Below are positions 41,348 through 50,264 of a stretch of 64,000 nt of DNA, one piece after another. The stretch comes from Verrucomicrobiales bacterium. GTDB taxonomy: Bacteria > Verrucomicrobiota > Verrucomicrobiia > Limisphaerales > J093. The translations under genes were made by a program, and so were the position numbers. A model generated the notes under the pieces. That model ran no database searches, was not told where the DNA came from, and saw nothing but the letters and a program-made list of their open reading frames with translations. Positions within the stretch are counted from its first letter, which is position 1. Each line of letters starts with the position of its first letter. Location: positions 47,352-111,351 of the forward strand of contig JABTUJ010000034.1 of assembly GCA_015075445.1 (NCBI GenBank), in the 5' to 3' direction.

Positions 41348-43342
41348 ATGTTCATGAGTCTGAAGGGTCGCTCGCCGGGCGTCTGGCGCACGGCGTGTAC
41401 CGCGATGCTCCTCGGTGGCTCGGCCGTCGCCATCACGCCAAGCGCCGACGGGGGCGAGGCCGGGGCCACATCGCCGCTTGAACGCAGCGACCCGGCGCTT
41501 TATGCCCGGGAGGTCCAATCGCTCTTCGCGACCTACTGCTTTGACTGCCACGGAGATCGCAAACGCGCTGGCCTGGACCTCCGCCAGTATCCCGAGGTCG
41601 AATCAGTGCGGACCCACCGCCGCATCTTCGAAGCCGTGCTTCAAAACCTCGAGCAGGGGCTGATGCCGCCCGCGAACAAGCCGCAGCCCTCACCCGCCGA
41701 ACGCGCCCGCGCCATCGCGTGGCTCCGGCACGAGCTGTTCTGGGTGGACTGCACCCGGCCGGACCCGGGCCGGGTGACGCTGCGGCGCCTGAACCGCACC
41801 GAGTATAACTACACGCTGCGCGACCTTACGGGGGTGGACCTCCGTCCGGCCGATGACTTCCCGATGGATGACATCGGCTACGGGTTCGACAACATCGGCG
41901 ACGTTTTGTCGCTCTCGCCCGTGCTCTTCGACCGGTATCTCACCGCGGCGGAACGCGTGCTGGACGCCGCGGTCGTGACGGCTTCCCCGCTCCCCGCGGA
42001 GCTCCCCCCCAGCCATCGCCGCCTCTTCTTCACCGAGCCGGCGGCTGACACGCCGGAGGCCTGGCGGGCATCTGCGGGCGAAATCCTCGGCGCGTTCGCG
42101 CGCCGGGCCTACCGCCGGCCGGTCACCGCCGGGGAGGTTGCGGGCTTGCTGCGGTTCTACGAGATGGCGCGCGCGGACGGTGAATCCTTCACGGCCAGCG
42201 TGCGGGTCGCGCTGTCCGCGGTGCTCGTGTCCCCGCACTTCCTCTTTCGCGAGGCGACCCCGGAGGCGACCCCGGAGGCGAACGTCGAGGCGGGATCGGT
42301 GCAGCCGGTGGACGAGTTCGTGCTCGCCTCCCGGCTCTCCTACTTCCTGTGGAGCACGATGCCGGACGAAACCCTGCTCGCGCTGGCGGAGCGCGGGGAA
42401 CTGCGGCGGAACCTCGAGGCGCAGGTCCGGCGGTTGCTGGCGGATCCGCGGGCCGACGCGTTGGTCGAGCACTTCGCCGGCCAGTGGCTCCAGTTCCGCA
42501 CGCTCGCTGTGGTGGCGCCTGACCCGCGCGCGTACCCGGAGTTCGACGAGCCCCTGCGGACCGCCATGCGACGCGAAACCGAGTTGTTCGTGCAAACCAT
42601 CCTCCGCGAAGATCGGAGCGTGCTCGAGTTCCTCGACGCCGACTGGACCTACGTCAACGCGCGCCTGGCCCGGCACTACGGCCTCGACGAGGTCGAGGGC
42701 GACGCGTTCCGCCGCGTCAGTCTGGTCGGAACCGCCCGCGGCGGCGTGCTCACGCAAGGCAGCTTTCTGACGCTCACGTCGAACCCGACCCGCACTTCAC
42801 CGGTGAAGCGCGGCAAGTGGGTGCTCGACAATCTCTTGGGGGACCCTCCCCCCCCACCTCCCCCGGGCGTGCCCGAACTCGAGGAGTCGAACGACACCCA
42901 GCTCAGCGGTACGCTGCGCGAACGGATGGAACAGCACCGCGCCGATCCACTCTGCGCGTCCTGCCATGCCCTGATGGATCCCATCGGGTTTGGCTTCGAG
43001 AACTTCGACGGCATCGGGGCGTGGCGCGATCGGGAGGGCGAGCACGCGATCGACCCCGCGGGCGCGCTGGCCAGTGGCCAGTCCTTCCGTGGCCCCGCCG
43101 AACTCAAGCGGGTGTTGCTGACCGCCAAACGGGAGGAGTTCCTGCGGTGCCTCGCGTCGAAACTGCTCACCTACGCCCTCGGTCGGGGCCTCGAGTACTA
43201 CGACCGCTGCGCGGTCGACGAGACGGTGCATGCACTCAAGGCGGGCGAGCATCGCTTCTCGGCGCTTGTCCTGGGCGTGGTCAACAGCGCGCCTTTTCAG
43301 CTCCGCCGCGCCGAGGGCGCCCCGCCGGCGCCGGGGAACTGA
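41348..43342 (+). CDS. DUF1592/DUF1588 cytochrome-c-containing secreted protein
   Basis: 664 residues from the ATG at 41348. A signal-like start (WRTACTAMLLGGSAVA) is followed by FATYCFDCHGDRKRAGLDL with a CxxCH heme site. Then come DUF1587 (VTLRRLNRTEYNYTLRDL), DUF1595 (ILGAFARRAYRRPVT), DUF1592 (VDEFVLASRLSYFLWSTMPD), DUF1588 (SFLTLTSNPTRTSPVKRGKW, PLCASCHALMDPIGFGFENF, another CxxCH) and a DUF1585-like end. This is the complete domain order of the planctomycete/verrucomicrobial planctomycete-cytochrome-type proteins, thought to work in periplasmic oxidation. The usual DUF1552 partner gene is missing next door. The reading frame is open upstream of the chosen start, but the promoter position supports 41348. 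Confidence 0.85.
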   Translation: MFMSLKGRSPGVWRTACTAMLLGGSAVAITPSADGGEAGATSPLERSDPALYAREVQSLFATYCFDCHGDRKRAGLDLRQYPEVESVRTHRRIFEAVLQNLEQGLMPPANKPQPSPAERARAIAWLRHELFWVDCTRPDPGRVTLRRLNRTEYNYTLRDLTGVDLRPADDFPMDDIGYGFDNIGDVLSLSPVLFDRYLTAAERVLDAAVVTASPLPAELPPSHRRLFFTEPAADTPEAWRASAGEILGAFARRAYRRPVTAGEVAGLLRFYEMARADGESFTASVRVALSAVLVSPHFLFREATPEATPEANVEAGSVQPVDEFVLASRLSYFLWSTMPDETLLALAERGELRRNLEAQVRRLLADPRADALVEHFAGQWLQFRTLAVVAPDPRAYPEFDEPLRTAMRRETELFVQTILREDRSVLEFLDADWTYVNARLARHYGLDEVEGDAFRRVSLVGTARGGVLTQGSFLTLTSNPTRTSPVKRGKWVLDNLLGDPPPPPPPGVPELEESNDTQLSGTLRERMEQHRADPLCASCHALMDPIGFGFENFDGIGAWRDREGEHAIDPAGALASGQSFRGPAELKRVLLTAKREEFLRCLASKLLTYALGRGLEYYDRCAVDETVHALKAGEHRFSALVLGVVNSAPFQLRRAEGAPPAPGN

Positions 43343-43524
43343 AGCCCGGCACAGCCGTCCGGCCCGTGTGGCGCGTGCGTTCGCGGGGTTCGACGGAAGC
43401 CGGCACCGCGGGTTCAGGGAGCGCCTCCCTCAGCCCATCCCCAATGGTCGTCATCGGCGGAGCAGCCAAGACAGGCAGTCCCTCCACCGATTACGAACCT
43501 CGGGGATGGGGGAAGCGTCCCGCC

Positions 43525-46275
43525 TCAAGGAGGCGTGGTCGTGGCGAGCGGGCGCAGTTCGGCGATGCGCTTCTCGAAGCGCGCACGCAGCGGGGGCAGT
43601 TCCGCGGCCAGCCGCTGGTACAGCCCGAGGGCGACATCCCAGCGTCGCAGCGATTCGGCGAGCCTGACGGCACCCAGGCCGGCCTCCTTGAGCCAGCTTG
43701 GGTCGGGCAGTTCACCGGCGCGCAGATTCTTCTCGTAGAAAACATTCAGGTAATGGCCCATGGCGACCTCGCGGAGCGGCGCCTGCTCGTTCTCCGGCTT
43801 CAAGGCGGCCTGCCTCTCGCGGACCAGACCGAGCGCCACCTCGGCCATGCTGCGGAGGGTGGGGTCGGCCGGGGATTCCAGGACCTTGCCATAGGCTTCC
43901 CCCGCGGCGTCGTAGCGCTTCGGATCCTGCGTGGCGAGCTGGAGATGGCAGTCGCCCATCCTCCCCCAGGCGCGGGGCGCCCACTCGCTGGCGGGGAAGC
44001 GCTCGGCCACCTTGGTGAAAGCCGTCAGCGCCTCCTCATAGCGGGAGAGGGGGTTCGCGGCGCGATCGCCCGGTTCGAGCAGGAACAGGTCGCCGCGCGC
44101 CACGTAGGCCTCCGCTACCACCGCCACCGGGAGCGGCGAGGCGACGACATGCAGCGGCCCGTTGGTGATGATCCAGTCGAAGTGCTCGCGGGCGTTCGGC
44201 CAGCTTGAGCGGAACACCGCCGCCTTGCCGGCCATGAGCCGGGCGCGGTAAGGAAGTTCCGCACCCGGCGGGAAGCTCGCGGGCGCCAGCAGCCGATCCC
44301 GGAAGAGCAGTTCCGCCCGGGCGAAGTCGCCCTGCGCCAGGGCGTGGTCGGCCACGAGGTACTGCGCCAGCGGGGCGTTCGAATGACCCGGGAACCGCGC
44401 CACAAAGTTCGTCATTAGACCCACCGCCGCCGCATCCGGACGGGTGCGAAAGCTGAGGCGGGCGTGATCAAAGGTCCCCTGGGCCACGAGACCGGTCGAG
44501 ACTCCCGGCGCGTTGGTGTACTGGGCCAGCCAACTGGCATAGCTGGCGAGGGCCGCGCCGTAATCGCCGCGCTGCTCGAAGGTCCGGGCGATGGCCAGGC
44601 GCACATCGGGGATCAGGGTCGAATTCGTGTAGCGTTGGAGGAACGCTTCGTACTGCGCCCGGGCCGGCTCGGGTTGACCGCGCTGGCTGAAGGCGCGGGC
44701 CAGGAGGAGCTCGGCGCTCTGGGCCAGTTCACCCCCGCCTTCCTGCTGCGCCAGCCGCTCGACCGCGGCCGCGGCCATGCCGAGTTCACCCGCCTGGAGA
44801 CTGGTGCGCACGACCTGGAACAGCGCCTCGCTCCGGAGCGTGTCCGGGATGCGCGCCTCCAGATGGTTCGTGGCCACCAGCCAGTAGTTGGTCAAGGCCC
44901 CGGCCAGGTCCCCGGTTCGCGCCTGGCAATCCGCCCACTTGAAGCGGGCGTTGGCCAGGTCGGTCGAGGGAGCCAGGCGGCCGGTGGCGGCGCGGAAAGC
45001 ACTCAACGCCTCAGCCAGCCGGGGACCTCCCTCCTCCCAGAGGCACCAGCCCCGGTTCAGTTCAGCGCGGCCCGCCAGCGGGCTTTCGGGCCGGTGGGCC
45101 AACACCCACTCGAATTGGGCCCGGGCTTGGGCCAGAACGTTGGTGCGGGCGGCCGCGGCTTCCGGCGGCACCGGCGCGGGCGCAGCGAGCAGTCGGTGGT
45201 ATTCGGCGAGCTGGGCCTCGCCCAAGGCGAAGCGGGCCAGATCGAGCAGCTCATCCTGCGGCAAACGCTCGATGAAAGCCTGCAAACGCTGCGCGGACGG
45301 GAGCGGGCCCTGCTGCCGGCTCAGACCCACGACCTTCTCGAGGGCAAAACGGCGTTGGGGAGAGGGCACGTTGGTGCCCAGGTTGCGCTCGTAGGCCTGG
45401 AGCGCGGCGTCGGTCTGCTGCAGCGACTCCAGGAGGCTGCCCTGAAGGGCGGCGGCCTCGGCCAGGAGTTCACGCGAGACGAGGTTGGTGGTGCTGTTCC
45501 AGAGGTTCGTCGTACAGCCCAGCGCCTCCGGCAGACGCGCCGCCGCCAGATGAGCGCGCGCCAGCAGGAGTTGGCGCTCCCACACCGCGGGCGGCGACAG
45601 CGGGAGTTCCGCCATCTGGGCCAGCACGGCTTCCGCCGCCGGAAGATCGTTGAGGCCAAGGAGCAGCTCGGCCAGAAGCAGCCAGCCCTGATGGGCCCAC
45701 GACTGCGCGGGCTCGGCCCGCGCTGCCGTCTGGAACGCGCCCTCGGGATCCCGCAAATACGCGCTGGCGGTGGCCAGGTCCCCGAGGCGGTAACGCGCAC
45801 GAGCCTGCTGCACCGCCGCCTCAAGGCGGCGTGGCGACGCGGGGAAGGCCGCGAGGAACTGGGTGAACCCCTGCGCCGCCCCCACGCGGTCCCCCTGCCG
45901 CAGCCGGGCCTCAGCCTGCCAGAAGGCGAACTCATCCGCCCGCTCGCCGGCTTGTGACGCGTGTTCCCCCAGTCGCGCGAGCGCCTCCTCGAACCGCCCC
46001 AACTCCAGCAGCGCCTGCGCCTGCAGCAACTCCGCTTCGGTCCGCCGCGACGATTCCGGAAAGCGCGCCGTGAACTCCGCCGCGTCCCGCGCCGCGAATT
46101 CATAGAGCCCGTCCTGGAACATCTTGGTCAGGGCGGTGAAGGCACGTTCTTCGGAGGGTTGCGCCCAGAGGGACGAGAAGCCCAAGGGCAGCAGTACCAG
46201 CCACCGGCACCGGCGGCTGAACCACGCCGGCCACCAGGCACCGGACCTTCCACCGCAGGAGGGACGCGTCAACAT
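43525..46275 (-). CDS. large secreted TPR-repeat protein
   Basis: 916 residues from the ATG at 46275, with a signal peptide (RCRWLVLLPLGFSSLWAQ). The mature part is a series of helical TPR-like pairs from residue 45 to the end: AELLQAQALLELGRFEEALA, AEARLRQGDRVGAAQGFTQF, LLARAFSQRGQPEPARAQYE and others. This architecture resembles periplasmic scaffolds of the YbgF/BamD/TPR type, and larger verrucomicrobial outer-membrane-associated proteins. Partners are unknown. The 182-bp gap on its 3' side holds no recognised gene. It ends 31 bp from uvrA on the same strand. Confidence 0.78.
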   Translation of the reverse strand: MLTRPSCGGRSGAWWPAWFSRRCRWLVLLPLGFSSLWAQPSEERAFTALTKMFQDGLYEFAARDAAEFTARFPESSRRTEAELLQAQALLELGRFEEALARLGEHASQAGERADEFAFWQAEARLRQGDRVGAAQGFTQFLAAFPASPRRLEAAVQQARARYRLGDLATASAYLRDPEGAFQTAARAEPAQSWAHQGWLLLAELLLGLNDLPAAEAVLAQMAELPLSPPAVWERQLLLARAHLAAARLPEALGCTTNLWNSTTNLVSRELLAEAAALQGSLLESLQQTDAALQAYERNLGTNVPSPQRRFALEKVVGLSRQQGPLPSAQRLQAFIERLPQDELLDLARFALGEAQLAEYHRLLAAPAPVPPEAAAARTNVLAQARAQFEWVLAHRPESPLAGRAELNRGWCLWEEGGPRLAEALSAFRAATGRLAPSTDLANARFKWADCQARTGDLAGALTNYWLVATNHLEARIPDTLRSEALFQVVRTSLQAGELGMAAAAVERLAQQEGGGELAQSAELLLARAFSQRGQPEPARAQYEAFLQRYTNSTLIPDVRLAIARTFEQRGDYGAALASYASWLAQYTNAPGVSTGLVAQGTFDHARLSFRTRPDAAAVGLMTNFVARFPGHSNAPLAQYLVADHALAQGDFARAELLFRDRLLAPASFPPGAELPYRARLMAGKAAVFRSSWPNAREHFDWIITNGPLHVVASPLPVAVVAEAYVARGDLFLLEPGDRAANPLSRYEEALTAFTKVAERFPASEWAPRAWGRMGDCHLQLATQDPKRYDAAGEAYGKVLESPADPTLRSMAEVALGLVRERQAALKPENEQAPLREVAMGHYLNVFYEKNLRAGELPDPSWLKEAGLGAVRLAESLRRWDVALGLYQRLAAELPPLRARFEKRIAELRPLATTTPP

Positions 46276-46306
46276 GAACACAGGGCAAACACGCCTCGGC
46301 GGCCAC

Positions 46307-48478
46307 TCAGGCGGCGGCCCGCCGGGGCTGGCGCAGATACCGCCCGGTGTGGCTGGCCGCACACTCCGCCACGTCTTCCGGCCGGCCCACGGCCACAATC
46401 TCACCGCCGCCCGCGCCGCCTTCCGGACCCAGGTCAATCACCCAGTCCGCCGACCGAATGACGTCGAGGTTGTGTTCGATCACAATGAGAGTGTTGCCGG
46501 CGACCCGCAACTTGAACAGCACTTCCAACAGCTTCGCCACGTCGTGAAAATGCAGGCCGGTGGTGGGTTCGTCCAGCAGGTAGAGCGTATGGCCCAGCAG
46601 GCGCTTGCTCAACTCGGTGGCCAGCTTGAGACGTTGGGCCTCACCCCCGCTGAGGGTCGTGCCGGCCTGCCCCAACCGCAGGTTGCCCAGCCGCACCTCC
46701 GCCAGCACCAGGCAGGGATCATGCACCCCTGGCACGGCCCGGAAAAAGGTGACGGCCTCGTCCACGGTCAGATCCAGCACGTCGGCGATGTTCAGGCCCT
46801 TGTACGTGATCTCGAGGGTCTCCCGATTGTAGCGCCGCCCCCCGCAGGCCTCGCACAGGACGTACACCGGCGGCAGGAAACTCATCTCGATCTTCCGCAG
46901 CCCGTCGCCCTCACACTGCTCGCAGCGCCCGCTCCGAACATTGAAGCTGAAGCGGCCGGCATCATAGCCGCGCACCCGGGCGGCGGGCAGCCGGGCAAAC
47001 AACTCCCGGATGCCGTTGAACACGCCGGTGTACGTGGCCGGATTGCTGCGCGGCGTGCGGCCAATGGGCGCCTGGTCGATCACCACCAGCCGTCCCAACG
47101 ATTCGATCCCCGCCAGCCCGTCGTGCGCCCCCGGCCGTTCGCTCGCGCCGTACAGCCGGCGCGCCAGGGCGCGCCGCAGGATGTCGTCCACCAGCGTGCT
47201 CTTGCCCGAGCCACTGACCCCCGTCACGCAGGTCAAGGCCCCCACCGGAAAGCGTACCTGGAGGTTCTTCAGGTTGTTCTCCCGCGCCCCAAGCACCGCG
47301 AGCCAGCCCCGGTCCCCCAGGGTCTTGAGACGCGGTGCCGGCGCCGTCACACACCGCTCCCCGCTCAAGTACTGCCCGGTCAGAGAACGAGGGTTGGCGA
47401 CGATCTCCGCCACCGGGCCGGCCGCGACCACCTCGCCGCCGTGCACCCCGGCTCCCGGTCCAAGATCCACCACATAATCCGCGCGGCGGATCGTCTCCTC
47501 ATCGTGTTCGACCACCAGGACCGAGTTCCCCAGGTCCCGCAGATGCTCCAGGGTCTGCAGCAGACGCTCGTTGTCCCGCTGGTGCAACCCAATGCTCGGC
47601 TCGTCCAGGATGTACAAAACCCCCACGAGTCCGGCCCCAATCTGGGTCGCCAGACGGATGCGCTGCGCCTCGCCCCCGCTCAGCGTGCCGCTCTCGCGGT
47701 CGAGCGTGAGGTACCCCAACCCCACCTGGCGCAGGAAGCCCAGTCGGGCCCGAATCTCGCGGATGATCTCGCCCGCGATCTTCTGCTGCCCCTCGCTCCA
47801 CTCCAGCCCCGCCAGAAACGCATCGGCCGCGTCCACCGACAACGCACACAGCTCCATGATCGACAAACCCGGCAGCGGGGGAAGCGGATCGCCGTCGCCC
47901 CTGGGCAGGATCGTGGGTCCGCCCAGCGTCACCGCCAAAACCTCGGGCTTGAGCCGCCGCCCGCGGCAGGTGGGGCACGGCTGCAGCGCCATGAAGGCGT
48001 GCAGCCGCTGCCGCGTGAACTCGCTCTCGCTCTCCCGGTAGAGCCGTCGCAGGTGGGGCAGCACGCCTTCGAAGGGCCGGCGCACGGGGCTGCTCTGACC
48101 GGCGCGCCCCAAGCTGAACTCGATCTCCGTCTCGCCCGAGCCGTACAGCAGCAGATGCCGGATCTCCGGGCTCAACTGCTTGAAGGGCGCCTCCCAGTCC
48201 ATCCCCGCATGCGCCGCCACACCGCGCAGCAGGCCCTGGTAGTACGCGACCATGCGCTTGCCGCCCCGGCGCCAGGGCGCAATGGCCCCCTGGGCCAGCG
48301 ACTTGTCCGGGTCCGGCACCACCAGCGTCTCGTCGAACACCGGGGTTTGACCCAACCCATGGCACGCCGGACAGGCGCCCTGGGGTGAATTGAAGGAAAA
48401 GTGCTTCGGCGTGGGCGTCTCGTAACTCTGCCCGGTGGCAGGAGAATACCGGCGGGTCGACTGCAGGGTCTCGGTCAA
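46307..48478 (-). CDS. uvrA: UvrA excinuclease subunit, C-terminal part (frameshifted)
   Basis: 723 open codons; the TTG at 48478 is not a true start. Contents: HFSFNSPQGACPACHGLG (end of the first zinc module, here with only one CxxC pair visible), LSGGEAQRIRLATQIG, the second ATP site GVSGSGKSTLVDDIL, second zinc finger CEQCEGDGLRKIEM with CEACGG, and LSGGEAQRLKLATELS with LDEPTTGLHFHDV. Nucleotide-excision-repair damage sensor. The frame joins the N-terminal part (47499-49280) by a change of one base, probably in the CCCCCGGGGG run at 48547-48556. If the indel is real the cell lacks an intact UvrA from this locus; if it is an assembly error, one UvrA of about 990 residues results. Confidence 0.85.
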   Translation of the reverse strand: MTETLQSTRRYSPATGQSYETPTPKHFSFNSPQGACPACHGLGQTPVFDETLVVPDPDKSLAQGAIAPWRRGGKRMVAYYQGLLRGVAAHAGMDWEAPFKQLSPEIRHLLLYGSGETEIEFSLGRAGQSSPVRRPFEGVLPHLRRLYRESESEFTRQRLHAFMALQPCPTCRGRRLKPEVLAVTLGGPTILPRGDGDPLPPLPGLSIMELCALSVDAADAFLAGLEWSEGQQKIAGEIIREIRARLGFLRQVGLGYLTLDRESGTLSGGEAQRIRLATQIGAGLVGVLYILDEPSIGLHQRDNERLLQTLEHLRDLGNSVLVVEHDEETIRRADYVVDLGPGAGVHGGEVVAAGPVAEIVANPRSLTGQYLSGERCVTAPAPRLKTLGDRGWLAVLGARENNLKNLQVRFPVGALTCVTGVSGSGKSTLVDDILRRALARRLYGASERPGAHDGLAGIESLGRLVVIDQAPIGRTPRSNPATYTGVFNGIRELFARLPAARVRGYDAGRFSFNVRSGRCEQCEGDGLRKIEMSFLPPVYVLCEACGGRRYNRETLEITYKGLNIADVLDLTVDEAVTFFRAVPGVHDPCLVLAEVRLGNLRLGQAGTTLSGGEAQRLKLATELSKRLLGHTLYLLDEPTTGLHFHDVAKLLEVLFKLRVAGNTLIVIEHNLDVIRSADWVIDLGPEGGAGGGEIVAVGRPEDVAECAASHTGRYLRQPRRAAA

Positions 48479-49280
48479 GGCTCCGGTCCCGGCGCCACGA
48501 CCCTCGGTCTCCTCCCACGCTCCCCTGCGCCCGGGGCGCGTCTGATTCCCCCGGGGGCTGGCTCAACACCCGCACCAGCCCATCGCCCCATTTCAAGGCC
48601 GTCTCGAGCGAGTCCGTCAGCCGGGCGCGCACCCCCGGGTCGATCACCAGCCGATCCACGACGGCGTCAATCGTGTGGAGCTGTTTGGCGTCCAACCGCG
48701 GGCGTAACGGACCCCCAAGCTCAAGGATCTGCCCGTCCACCCGGACGCGCACGAACCCTTCGCGGCCGAGCCGTTCGAGCACGTCGCGAAACTCCCCGCG
48801 CTGGTCCCGGATCACCGGGGCGAGCAGCATCACCCGCGTCTTGGGCGGCAACGCCAGGAGCCGGTCGGCAATCTCCCGCGTCGTCTGCGAGGTGATGGGC
48901 TCGCCGGTCACCGGGCAGTGCGGCTGGCCCAGATGCGCGTAGAGGAGGCGCAAGTGATCGTAGATCTCGGTCGTCGTGGCGATCAGCGACCGCGGATTGG
49001 CGCCGGCACTGCGCTGCTCGATGGCGATCGCCGGGGAAAGGCCTTCGATGAAGTCCACCTCCGGCTTCTCCATCTGGTCGAGAAACTGCCGCGCGTAGGC
49101 CGACAGCGACTCCATGTACTTGCGCTGGCCCTCGGCAAACAGCGTGTCAAACGCCAGCGAGGATTTGCCCGAGCCGCTGACCCCCGTCAGGACCACCAAC
49201 CGGTCCCGGGGCAGCGTCAGCGACAGGTTCTTGAGATTGTGAACCCGCGCCCCGCCGATGCGGATGAAGTCCTTCGCCAT
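47499..49280 (-). CDS. uvrA: UvrA excinuclease subunit, N-terminal part (frameshifted)
   Basis: The reliable part runs from the ATG at 49280 (MAKDFIRIGGARVHNLKNLS) to about 48550. Walker A is GVSGSGKSSLAFDTLFAEGQ. ESLSAYARQFLDQM and EGLSPAIAIEQRSAGANPRS follow, then TTEIYDHLRLLYAHLG. The family sequence continues to DGLVRVLSQPPG; beyond it the frame gives arginine-rich nonsense. Translation in the next frame restores LTETLQSTRRYSPATG, which leads into the C-terminal part. The open frame extends past the conserved region to 47499 only because the DNA is GC-rich. The LOG gene lies divergently 271 bp away. Confidence 0.85.
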   Translation of the reverse strand: MAKDFIRIGGARVHNLKNLSLTLPRDRLVVLTGVSGSGKSSLAFDTLFAEGQRKYMESLSAYARQFLDQMEKPEVDFIEGLSPAIAIEQRSAGANPRSLIATTTEIYDHLRLLYAHLGQPHCPVTGEPITSQTTREIADRLLALPPKTRVMLLAPVIRDQRGEFRDVLERLGREGFVRVRVDGQILELGGPLRPRLDAKQLHTIDAVVDRLVIDPGVRARLTDSLETALKWGDGLVRVLSQPPGESDAPRAQGSVGGDRGSWRRDRSLDRDPAVDPPVFSCHRAELRDAHAEALFLQFTPGRLSGVPWVGSNPGVRRDAGGAGPGQVAGPGGHCALAPGRQAHGRVLPGPAARCGGACGDGLGGALQAVEPGDPASAAVRLGRDGDRVQLGARRSEQPRAPALRRRAAPPATALPGERERVHAAAAARLHGAAAVPHLPRAAAQARGFGGDAGRTHDPAQGRRRSASPAAGFVDHGAVCVVGGRGRCVSGGAGVERGAAEDRGRDHPRDSGPTGLPAPGGVGVPHARPRERHAERGRGAAHPSGDPDWGRTRGGFVHPGRAEHWVAPAGQRASAADPGASAGPGELGPGGRTR

Positions 49281-49515
49281 GCGTGCCCGAGGAAGTCCGG
49301 CAGCGGCGGCCCCCCACCCGGCCGTCCCGACCCTCTCTTCCCAGCCGGACCGGCCCCGGTGCGGCGCCGCGCTGGGGTGGACGCTGATTCGACCGCCCGC
49401 CGCCGTCAACCCGGGAAACGCGACCCGGCCACCGTCCCGGTTCGCCGCGAAGCCGACGGTTCCTGGCGGACCTGCGCCGGGAAGGCCGCACCGTCGTCAG
49501 GGCCGCCGGCGCGGC

Positions 49516-49544
49516 TTGTCACCCCTCCGCCCCCCCCCTATCTT
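49516..49544 (+). promoter_or_regulatory. leaderless promoter of the LOG gene
   Basis: TTGTCA, 17 bp containing a run of eight C, then TATCTT. The ATG at 49552 begins 7 nt after the -10 box, which places the expected RNA start on or next to the start codon. Confidence 0.65.
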
Positions 49545-49551
49545 GGCGGCC

Positions 49552-50238
49552 ATGACGAGTGCACGTCCCACCGCGAGCTTCATCCAGGAGGATCCCTGGC
49601 GCATCTTCCGCATCATGTCCGAGTTCGTGGACTCCTTCGAGACCATGGCGCCCATCTGTCCTGCCGTCACCATCTTCGGGTCGGCACGAACGCCGCCGGA
49701 GGACCCCTACTACGGCGTGGCCGAGCAGTTGGCCAGCACCCTGGCCCGGCAGGGCCTGGCGGTGATCACGGGCGGGGGCCCCGGCATCATGGAGGCGGCC
49801 AACAAGGGCGCGGCGGCCGGGGGGGCGCCGTCCGTCGGCCTGAACATCAACCTGCCCCTGGAGCAGAAGGGCAATCCCTACGCCACGGTGCCGCTGCACT
49901 TCCGGTACTTCTTTGCGCGCAAGGTCTGCTTCGTGAAGTACAGCATGGGGTTCGTCTTTCTCCCCGGCGGGTTCGGCACCCTGGACGAGTTCTTCGAGCT
50001 CCTCACGCTGGTTCAGACCCAGAAGATCCAGGGCTTTCCGCTGGTGTTGATCGGACAGGCCTACTGGACCGGCCTGCTGCAGTGGCTGCGCCAGACCGTG
50101 TTGGCCGGACGCTTCATCAGCCCCGGCGATCTCGAACTCGTAACGCTCGTCGACGACGCCGACGCCGCCGCCGCCGTGCTGCTCGATTACCTGCGCCGCG
50201 TCGGACCACCGGCCACCGTGGCGAAGGCCTTCGCCTGA
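49552..50238 (+). CDS. LOG-family (TIGR00730) nucleotide-binding protein
   Basis: 228 residues. VTIFGSART opens the Rossmann fold. ITGGGPGIMEAANKGA and FLPGGFGTLDEFFE are the two LOG signatures (GGGxGIMEA, PGGxGTxxE), which form the active site of cytokinin-activating phosphoribohydrolases. Bacterial members release a base from nucleoside monophosphates or bind nucleotides; the precise substrate here is unknown. Start fixed by the leaderless promoter. The M16 peptidase gene begins 26 bp after the stop. Confidence 0.85.
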   Translation: MTSARPTASFIQEDPWRIFRIMSEFVDSFETMAPICPAVTIFGSARTPPEDPYYGVAEQLASTLARQGLAVITGGGPGIMEAANKGAAAGGAPSVGLNINLPLEQKGNPYATVPLHFRYFFARKVCFVKYSMGFVFLPGGFGTLDEFFELLTLVQTQKIQGFPLVLIGQAYWTGLLQWLRQTVLAGRFISPGDLELVTLVDDADAAAAVLLDYLRRVGPPATVAKAFA

Positions 50239-50264
50239 GGGGACTGGCCGCCACCCTGCACCGC

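Noticed and set aside
47499..48478. Separate gene antisense or overlapping within uvrA
   Set aside because: The overlap of the two open frames is explained by the frameshift; beyond position 48550 the N-terminal frame has no conserved sequence.
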